Program-made: the position numbers and the translations under genes | Shown: one piece after another, positions 56,338-64,000 of the stretch | Numbering within the stretch: position 1 is the stretch's first letter | Layout of the letters: each line of letters opens with the position of its first letter | Notes under the pieces: generated by a model | Databases searched by the model: none | Told to the model about the DNA's origin: nothing | Seen by the model: the letters and a program-made list of their open reading frames with translations, nothing else | From: Takashimella koratensis | Taxonomy: Eukaryota > Basidiomycota > Tremellomycetes > Trichosporonales > Tetragoniomycetaceae | Assembly: GCA_003116875.1 (NCBI GenBank) | Contig: BCKT01000002.1 | Location: 2,038,092 to 2,102,091 of the forward strand | Length of the DNA: 64,000 bases | Direction of reading: 5' to 3'

Positions 56338-59300
56338 ATGCCTGCCCCCATCGTCAAGACTATCACCAAGAAGGTACGGGTGCCCAAAGCTGCCGGCAAG
56401 CCGAACGACAATCAGCATCCCGCGTCGAGGAAGGAAGGGGGCGGGAAAAAGGTAGAGGCGGAGTCGAAGAAGGGGGAGTCGAAGAAGGCGGAGTCGAAGA
56501 AGAAAGCTGGGACAGCAGCGAAGAAGGCAGAGACGGTAGAGAAGCCTGGGTCGGAGTCGAAGAAGGTGGAGGCGGCTGAGAAGAAGACAGGGGCGGTAGA
56601 GAAGCAGGAGTCGGAGTTGAAGAAGGTGGGGACGGTAGGGAAGCAGGGGTGGGACAAGAAACCTGGGATAGCAACGAAGAAGGCAAGGAAGGTAGAGCAG
56701 CAGGGGTCAGAGGTGAAGAAGGTGGGAGCGGCAGCGAGGAAAGCTGGGACTGAGGCGACGACAGCGGGGCCGGTAGCGAAGACCACAGACAAGCCCACTG
56801 GGCACTCCACCACCTCTGATACGACTGCAGTTGACAAAGAAGATTCTACCACCATGAACGCCTACAAACGGCAGCTTGATGAGTGGAAGAGCTTCGGAAA
56901 GGCGCAAAGGAAGAAGCTTTCTCCGGCTCACGACTATAACGACTCGCGTGAGATGGCAGAACTTCCGAACATCTGGTTCTGGCAGGCGGTACATGTCAAA
57001 TGGACCCAGCAGGACAGCACCAACGTGATACCACAGAAGGTCCGGTACAAGCTCGCGGCGGACTTTGGGGTGTTTTGGGACGAAAGAGATGGGTGAGTCC
57101 CGCTTGAAAGTCACGGCGACGCTGAGCTTTAGACTCGGAAAGCCGATCGTACCGCTTAGGGATTGCGAGGGCGCAGCCAATATTGACAGCAAGGTTGCTC
57201 GCATCGCCGCGTACACCTCGGCGCCGGGCGGTTTTTATGGCAAGAAGTTCACGAAAGATGAGGTGAAGACGGCGACTTTGGAAGCTTTGAGAGTCCAAAA
57301 GGAAAAGGTGAGTTGCTACACATCCTGGCTTTCGCTCATAAAAAGCGTTACGCAAAGTCGGTGTCCTCTGGGGGAGACATTGACAGCGAAAAGCAGAACA
57401 AAAAGCCGTCCCTTGTCCAGTTAGAGCCCGAATTGGCGCTGGTGTCGGAATTAGGATCAACGATGGGACCGGACGATTTTCCGCTTTCTACAATCGCACC
57501 TCCCAAACTAGCTACGGATGTCACTGCTGCTCCTTTCGCGCCCGACGTCGACATGGAGTTGGTTTCGACTGTCCCAGCCCCTTCTATGAATGCCTCTGAG
57601 AGTCTCGTTGCTCTCTCCCAGAAGAAGCGCAAGGCGTCAAAGTCGATTGTCGCCACTACCGGGAAACGACAAAGAACATCGAGCCCGATTAGTGCTGCGC
57701 TGCTGGATCTGGCTGGTGCACAGAACAACGGAGATGTGCCTCTTTCGGCCGAAGTCCACGAGCTCCCTCAGGTGAGTGCCTACCGGTGTGCACTGGCTGA
57801 GCTTCTTGGCAGATTGACCAGGGCGAAGACCATACTGTTCCCCCTACCGACTTTTCCCACACAGAGGAGGAGGAGGTGCGGGTCGCGTCAGAAGGCTCCC
57901 CGCGCCCTCAGGTGAGTACCGACTGTCGTCGCACTGACTGATATAGTAGCTCGTCCACCCGGAGGCAAGCTCAGCCCTCTCGACGGCTGGTCCGTTCTAC
58001 ACCACGGACAATGTGCATGTCGAGTCGGAAGCTAAGGTAGCCCCTCAGGTGAGTACCAACTCTCCTCGCACTGACTGATCTCCCAGGTCGTCCACCAAGT
58101 GGCCGGCGCAGCGTTGTCTCTCAATGGTCATTCTAACGCCGACCACGACCCCAACAACGGCAACAATGGCCATACCTCTTCGTCTACCCCTGACTCGGTG
58201 AGACATTTGGATGTTTTCCTAAGCTAACCGCGCAGACGCCATCCCCCTTGACTCCAGGGGAAAAAGTGCCGGTAGCGACCAGCGCACTGCTCGCTCCGGA
58301 AGAGAGGGTAAGTGATCCTGCCATTGCATTCAGTTGATATGGTAGATGGAAGAAGACATGACCACAAAGGATTCGGACATCGGACCAGCCGATGGAGCCG
58401 CCTTTGATACTCTGGTGTGTGATTTCGTCCAGGGCCTTCGGTAGTGATGTTATACTAACCGCGACCTAGAAGCCTACGAACCCCAGCTCTCCCAAACTCA
58501 CGGGCTCGCAGGAGCTTAGGAACGATATGGAGAACAATCCAGCTAAATACGAAGAACTTTTCGCTTCCTTGGCGGACCCGGCTTTCTCCAACTTCGGCAT
58601 TGGGGGTAACGGCGACCCCAGCGAGTGCAATGGCTTTAGCAACAACGCCGAACTTGGTTTCCTTGGCCCGGTGTATACAAACATCCAACTCCCTCCGATG
58701 CTTCCTTCGCAATCCTCGATCGTCGACCCGGTGCAATCTGTAAGTTATGAAGTATGCCCATTCCTGACCTCAATGAGATCCAGGACTCTTCAACTGCCAA
58801 TGGCGTCTCCAAGCAGTGGCCCGGCGTTTCTGCGGACCTGGGCATTGGACCTACGCTTCCCAAGGGCATGCCGCCGAGTAACGAAATGGATGCACAGGTT
58901 TGTGCAATTAGCCACAGAAATATTGCTGACCCCTTAGGGACGTTGGATCTGGGAGGGGGTAGACCGAACGAAGAAACGGATCGGGGCCGAACTGACAAAG
59001 TATAACCGACTGGTGAGTGCCCATTCTTTTTTACTTTGGCGCTCGCTTAGACGACCCGCAGGTGAATGCGATTGTCACCATGGATCCCAGGTTCCAACGG
59101 CGATGGGGCGATGACAGGTGCAAGGAGTGTGTCAAGGGAGGTTTCCCTTGTCTCATGGACTTGAATGCACCCACGATCGGCAAGTGCTGGTGCTGCACGG
59201 GAACGTGCAGCCTGACGTGCCGCTCCACCATCAACAAGAAGAAGAAGAGCGTCGCGGTTCCGGTCGATACGTTGCAACAGGTCAAGCAGAAGCACACACA

Positions 59301-59430
59301 AGCCGTTTCCCTCCTCACGTCGTCTCCGGCGTCCGACCCGGTGCAGGTGCTTGCTGGCGTTGGCGTCATCATGGACGAGCTGAGCACGCTCCTCAAGACC
59401 ATTTCTCTCCCGCCCACCTCGTCTGAGTGA
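56338..59430 (+). CDS. Unrecognised protein, Lys/Glu repeats and Cys-rich C-terminus (gene B)
   Basis: Family not recognised. Twelve exons (56338-57092, 57127-57307, 57358-57771, 57813-57911, 57950-58048, 58087-58197, 58236-58307, 58346-58414, 58470-58739, 58784-58897, 58938-59012, 59062-59430) give 875 residues. Residues 35-165 are degenerate SKKxE/EKK repeats. A small domain follows (NAYKRQLDEWKSFGKAQRKKLSP, then LPNIWFWQAVHVKWTQQDSTNVIPQKVRYKLAADFGVFWDERDG), which resembles the core of gene A. The middle is low-complexity and built of short exons. Near the end GRWIWEGVDRTKKRIGAELTKYN precedes a Cys-rich motif, RCKECVKGGFPCLMDLN..GKCWCCTGTCSLTCR, which probably binds zinc. It closes with a helical segment. 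From exon 3 on every intron is phase 0. The start at 56338 follows a CCACC context; earlier in-frame Met codons read through leader sequence. Confidence 0.65.
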
Positions 59431-59795
59431 TCAATGATCCATTCTCCGCCCTTTCTCGTTGCATAGCTTCCTCCCATCTGGCTTCCTTCGTGTGTACCCT
59501 GTGCGTAACCCGCTCTCGACTGCGACTGCGACTGCGACTGCGATTGTGACTGCTATATATATCTCTCCCAAGCTCCACACATCATTTCAACGCATCGAAA
59601 TCTGCATCATCCATGGTCGTTGCTGTTGTACTGTACATACAATCTGCTGTATTCCATTCGTCTGCACCGTTCGTCACCTACGTTTTGCCATATCGATGGC
59701 CAGCGTTCCGCGACAGCAGGTACCGAGATCCGTGGCTCTCTGGGTTAGCTGTTATGTAAACTCACATGTGGTTCGAGAAGTTTCATCCACGGTGA
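59431..59795. other. Spacer after gene B
   Basis: Contains a run of CGACTG/CGACTGCGA repeats near 59515 and a TATATATAT word at 59555. No gene supported. Confidence 0.4.
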
Positions 59796-60082
59796 CTATA
59801 CGGTGAAGCTTTTGAGCTTGTCAGCACGTTTCTAGCATCGTTGGGAGTTGCAGGAAGCGTTTGGGAAGGATTTGAGCGAAGAAAGGATGGCAAAAAATGG
59901 AAATTTTTGACAGAGTTGCGAGATTCCTTCCAAGCAAACACGGGAAACGCGTGCTGAACGGGGCGAAGAGGAGGAGAGGACTCACTTAACCTGTAAATGG
60001 TGTCAGCGGCAAGAACATTATGAGAAAATTTGGTGGGAATCGGTTGGGATAAGTGATTGGTGATGTTCACGCCACTCACCAT
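59796..60082 (-). pseudogene. Broken 5' copy of the EF2 gene
   Basis: ATG at 60082-60080 is followed directly by GTGAGT. A 5-nt exon GTTAA (59990-59986) sits between TTTACAG and GTGAGT, and a third exon begins at 59808 after AAAAG. Joined, they encode MVNFTV and then a stop (59796-59798). The 3-nt first exon, the 5-nt microexon and the six residues are those of the true EF2 gene (42545-42362). Homology ends after FTV. The introns are longer (89 and 177 bp) and not closely alike. It is read as a relic of a duplication or rearrangement of EF2. Confidence 0.7.
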
Positions 60083-60612
60083 TTTGGCTGATTTTTACAG
60101 GGGAAATGAAACGATCAAAGAGAGAAAGAGAGTAGGTGAGATAAGCCGATCTATGCGACTGTTTTGGAGGGGATGTACAGTGTTGTTGCCTTGAGAGGTA
60201 ACGACACAGACGGGGGTGAAGGGGTGGATAGGTGGTGGTGGAGAGGGATGAGATAGGAAGGAGAGAGAGAAAAGAATCAGGCAGGGGAAAAAAGCAGAAA
60301 AAAAAACTGGCTCGGGGGAAAGGGGGCGGCGGGCGCCAGGGTGAGGGGGAAGCAAAGTAGCAAGCAAGCAAGGTGGGTCTAGGCTGCAGGGCCGCCGGGG
60401 GGGAGGTGGAGGGCCGCACGGCGTTTATGGCTGTGGCACTTTGACCATCGGTTCCGGCCGCAACGAGTCGGTGCCACGTGCGAGGCTGGGAGCAACCTTG
60501 TTGCCTCGGTAAGTCCCCTGGAATTCTATGCATCACACCTGACGCAACTTGGCAACATTCAACATTCACGTCCACCTTTGCGACTCGACCTTTAACCATA
60601 CACTCCACCACC
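60083..60612. other. Divergent spacer, EF2 relic to SWC2
   Basis: Includes the former promoter of the EF2 relic, with purine-rich and G-rich tracts at 60230-60420, and the short CA-rich leader of SWC2. A CCACGTG word lies at 60474. Confidence 0.4.
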
Positions 60613-63600
60613 ATGTCCCACGCTTTCGAGACGGTCACCACAGGCCGTGCAAAGCGTAGCACGGCGGGGAACCGGTGAGTACTGCTCTTCCCCAGTCCCA
60701 CGTCCGGTCATGTCCTCTTCGCCCTGCTGACTCGTGGGACCATAGCATGCGCGAGCTGCTCGAGAAGGCGCACCAACAAGACAAAGACGAGCTGTTTGCT
60801 GAAGAGGTTGATGACGAAGAGTTTGCTGCGCCAGACGATGTCCGAGACGTCTTCCTGGACGAGTTTGCGGATACTGACGATGAGATGGAGGTTGACGAGG
60901 ACGAAGTTGAACGGCAAGAGAGGCGAGAGGAACGTAAAGTGGGTGAATCAGACTTGGATCTTCACAGTTGCTGACCTTTTCAGGCCAAGGGAAAGGGCAA
61001 AGTTGCGTTCAACCCTTTGGTCAAGGCCCGACCGACTCATGGGAGCACACCTCTTCCCGTGCTTACCGATGACGATCTGTCTCACCTTCGCCGACTGGAT
61101 CCGTCTCTCGACCCAGCGGCAATGGCGCCGTCGACGCTGGTCCTGACTCTGCGTAAGCAGCGGCGCGAGGAGAAGCGGCTTGAGCGAAACGAAGCTCGGC
61201 GTTCGACCATGCGTGCATCGACTCTACGAACCGAGCAAGCTGTCATTGATCGCGAGCGGCTGGAGAAGGAAACCCGCGACGCTCTTACCGCGCAGGGCAA
61301 AGGGAAAGGTCGGCGCGCGCAGCATGAGACGGGTGAAATTCGGGGCGCAAGACCCATGACCCAGGCAGAGCTGATAGCGGAGGCGCTAGAGGAGGAAGAG
61401 AGGAACAAGGAGAAGCTGAGGGACTGGTTGAAGAAGGAAGAGGAGAAGAGGGAGTTGAGAAGAGTAGGGAGGAAAAGAGTAAAAGGGCCAAGGTGGACGT
61501 GGGTGTCGAGGACGGTGGGCGGGAAGTTGGTCAAAGTCGTAGGGGAATCAGTACCGGAAAACGTCACGGTGAGGGGTGATGGACTGGGAGGAGGGAAGGT
61601 GATCATGGAGGTGGACGAGAAACAGGAGGCGGGAGCAGATGAAGTGAGCGACGGGGTGAGAAGAGAAGAGAAGGAGTTGGGCGACGAGCTGCAGCATCAG
61701 ACCCACGAAACGATCGCCGAACCGTCTGTGCAGAGTCAAGATACCGTCGGCCCCTCTACCGACCCTCGATCAGACGAGCCGCCAGAGGCAACAACGACAG
61801 TACCCCCAGCGCCGACGATTCGCCCTGCTCAGCCATCAGATTCGGTACAAACACCAACCCCGGCCGCAGCCACTACTACTACCACTACCACCGCCCTTCC
61901 AACTAATACACTCCCTACCACCACGACCGTAACGACCGTCGAGCTCGGCTCTGAGCCTGTTACCCCAACCGAGCCCGCGGACGAAGACTTGTCGCCAAGA
62001 CAACCGGCTGAAACGACAGGCACCAACCTTACTCCACCTGCCAACTCTACTACGCCCACCGATGTTGCTCCACTCGGATCCGAGCCGACAACCGCTGCAG
62101 ACACCGCTTCCGTCGCACCCACCGTAGCCACTGCACCTACCGATTTAGCGCCTCCAGTGATCGGCACCGACGGAACCACGTCTACGTCGACTGCTGCGGA
62201 TCCGCGCACTCAGCTCGACTCGGCCGCGAATGGATTAAGACCCGGAACTGAGGTGGACGTCGACGTCCACGTGCCATCAGCAGGCACAGGTCCAGCGGCT
62301 CCAACGGTACTACCAGGTCCAACTACACCAACTGCACCAACTGCACCAACTGTTGCCGTCGACGCCGCTGACGGTGCCAAGCTTCCCGCCGACCAAGTCG
62401 AAAACGACAACGACGCCCATGCTTATGCTCGAAATTACATCATCCTTTCTCAAGTCCCCGGCGGGCTCCCGGCCGAGCTCAAACTAGTCCTTGGCGATCA
62501 CGTCGATTGGGAACAAGTCAAGGCGGTTCCAGTACGCAATCGGCCAATCAGTGAGTCCGACTAGCCGGTTTCGTCGATCAACTGTGGAGACGATGCTTTG
62601 CACACATGCTTTGCATGGCCACTAGTCATATCATGGCTGAATGGATGACGCATAACCCCGATTTTCTTCACATGACGAGTGACGAAAGTGCTTGATCAGC
62701 TGACACTCTACATCCCATAGACCGCAAAGCGCAGATATGTCCGCTCAACGGCCGACCGGCGCCTTACCGCCACCCTCTTACGCGAATACCTTACGATACG
62801 GTATCGTCGTATCATATTCTGAACGCACTCGCACGGAGTGCTACCCTCGACCCTAGCAGTGCGGCTGCTGCGGCTCGTGTGAGCGATGCGGCGACGAATG
62901 AGGATGATGGTGGTGAGGCCGAGGGCGAGGATGGAGGGATCAAGTGGAAGTTGAATCGGAAGAGGGGATATATCTGGGACGAAGATGGGTTCTGGGTAGG
63001 CGGAGCCGGGGATGTAGGTGCGGCGGGAGTGGAAGAAGTCGAGGGTTGGTATGAGGAGGAGGAGGCAGAGGAGGAGGTGGACGGCCAGAATTTGGATGGG
63101 GTGGAGGAAGTGGATGCGGGAGTGGAGAGTGAGGCGGATGGGGACGTGGTCATGGTTGACGCCGAGGAGGAAGAAGTCGAAGAGGAAGATCTCGAAGACG
63201 GTGCAGTGAGCAAGGGAAGAAGGAAGAGTCAAGCGAGAGGGAAGGGGAAAGGGAAGGAGAAAGGGAAGGAGAAAGGGAAGGAGAAATGGAAGGAGAAAGG
63301 GAAAGGTAGAGGGAAAACGAACCAAACCGACTCGAAAGAGAGCAAAGGGAAATCCAAATCCAAATCGAGCTCGAATGGGACTACAAAGAAGAAAGCCGAT
63401 AAAATCACCATCGCAGCAAAAGCAAAGTTGAAAAAGGTACAGACCAAGTCGATCAAGTCGACCAAGTCGGCCACGTCGGCAAAGGCAAAGGTGGGGAAGA
63501 CAGGGAAGGCGAGTAAGTCGGGGAAAGGCGGTAAAGGGGGTAAGGAGGTTAAGGGGGGGTCGAAGAGGAAGATGAAGGTCGAGGAGGAAGAGGAGGAAGG

Positions 63601-63778
63601 GGATGAGGAAGATGAGGAACGAGATGAGGAAGATGAGGAAGAGGTGGGAGAAGAAGAAGATGAAGAAGAGGTGGAAGAGGAAAAAGAAGTGGAAGAAGAA
63701 GAAGAAGTGGAGGAGGAGGAGGAGGAGGAGGATAAACCAGTTCCTCCCTCGAAGAAGAAATCCAGATCGAAGAAATAA
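60613..63778 (+). CDS. SWC2: SWR1-complex subunit Swc2/Vps72 (YL1 protein)
   Basis: The histone-binding YL1 subunit of the SWR1 chromatin remodeller, which deposits H2A.Z. Exons 60613-60674, 60746-60938, 60984-62550 and 62721-63778 give 959 residues. The N-terminus has the YL1 signature: GRAKRSTAGNRMRELLEKAHQQDKDELFAEEVDDEEFAAPDDVRDVFLDEFADTDDEMEVDEDE, then KGKVAFNPL. The charged YL1 helix follows (RLEKETRDALTAQ.., MTQAELIAEALEEEERNKEKLRDWLKKEEEKRELRR). After a Thr/Pro-rich spacer the YL1 C-terminal domain, ICPLNGRPAPYRHPLTRIPYDTVSSYHILNALARS, spans the last splice site. Unusually, about 300 further residues follow, first acidic, then GKGKEKGKEK lysine repeats, then a long Glu run, ending PPSKKKSRSKK. 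The length is well above the usual 350-700 residues. The gene appears intact. Confidence 0.9.
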
Positions 63779-64000
63779 TCATTCAATCCGTTGGTTCTTG
63801 ACTCTCTTCATGTCGGTCTCTTGACTCGGCCCTCGACCATGACCATGACCATTGACGTTATACACCCTTTGCATTTGTATATACACTCCTTCCAATCCCT
63901 CACGACCACCATCCATTGTCCATTGTTCATTGTCCATCGTTCATCGTTCATCGTTCATCGTTCATCGTTCATCGTTCATCGTTCATCGTTCATCGTTCAT
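63779..64000. repeat. Spacer ending in a (CGTTCAT)n repeat
   Basis: From about 63932 to the window end the sequence is a near-perfect 7-bp tandem repeat (unit CGTTCAT, about nine copies). It is preceded by degenerate TCCATTGT copies. The repeat continues beyond the window. Confidence 0.9.

Noticed and set aside
1..64000. CRISPR arrays, operons or prokaryotic signals
   Set aside because: Genes are intron-rich with fungal protein families; the tandem repeats seen are micro- and minisatellites without the regular spacer structure of CRISPR.

Overview
This is nuclear DNA of a basidiomycete fungus, most likely a tremellomycete (the group of Cryptococcus, Kwoniella and Trichosporon). The evidence is dense short introns (35 to 180 bp, GT..AG with CTAAC-like branch points), Cryptococcus-like protein sequences, and above all a CaaX lipopeptide pheromone precursor that begins MDAFTA, as the Cryptococcus MF genes do. 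The left and middle part is a mating-type (MAT) region. It holds a pheromone gene (MF), a Ste3-type pheromone receptor, the pheromone-cascade kinases STE11 and STE20, and a TALE-type HD1 homeodomain gene of the SXI1 class. MF and SXI1 lie 28.7 kb apart, so the pheromone/receptor and homeodomain functions are physically fused here. The exact genus is inference; a Trichosporonales-like or Cryptococcus-like fused MAT fits best.

Layout: 1-1957 is the 3' end of UBP6. 1958-4719 is a long promoter region packed with ACAATAG-type motifs, ahead of MF (4720-4836). STE3 (5239-6512, -), RPL22 (6872-7768, -), STE11 (7998-11639, -) and IKS1 (11961-14102, -) follow. Next come VPS26 (14459-15605, +), a PLP-dependent decarboxylase (15693-17352, -), a C2/MUN-domain protein (17800-22037, +), STE20 (22606-24895, +), an unrecognised probably mitochondrial protein (26479-27762, +), DBP10 (28017-30547, -), REI1 (30736-32153, +) and SXI1 (32309-33423, +). 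After the homeodomain gene lie an MFS sugar transporter (33606-35731, -), an AVT3/SLC36-type amino-acid transporter (36550-39291, -) and translation elongation factor 2 (39455-42545, -).

42.8-47.0 kb is a nest of mobile elements: two Tc1/mariner elements with clear terminal inverted repeats and TA duplications, one of them split by another insertion. 47.6-51.5 kb encodes a 1285-residue protein with an intact tyrosine-recombinase tetrad fused to zinc-finger-like segments (Crypton- or captain-like). 53.3-59.4 kb holds a divergent pair of unrecognised, lineage-specific genes. Their shared promoter has the same YTCANNTGAR motifs as the promoter of the recombinase gene. A broken 5' copy of the EF2 gene lies at 59.8-60.1 kb, and the SWR1-complex subunit SWC2/VPS72 (60613-63778, +) closes the window.

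How the genes work together: the pheromone and receptor form the sensing pair, STE20 and STE11 form the top of the MAP-kinase cascade, and SXI1 would act after cell fusion as half of a homeodomain heterodimer. The motifs GAACAATAG/ACAATAG and CTTTTTGTTC, which look like HMG-box binding sites, recur upstream of MF, STE3, STE20 and SXI1. This suggests one pheromone-response factor controls them. The remaining genes are housekeeping genes carried within or beside the locus. Exon boundaries were read by eye from splice signals and family conservation; no alignment or database search was run.
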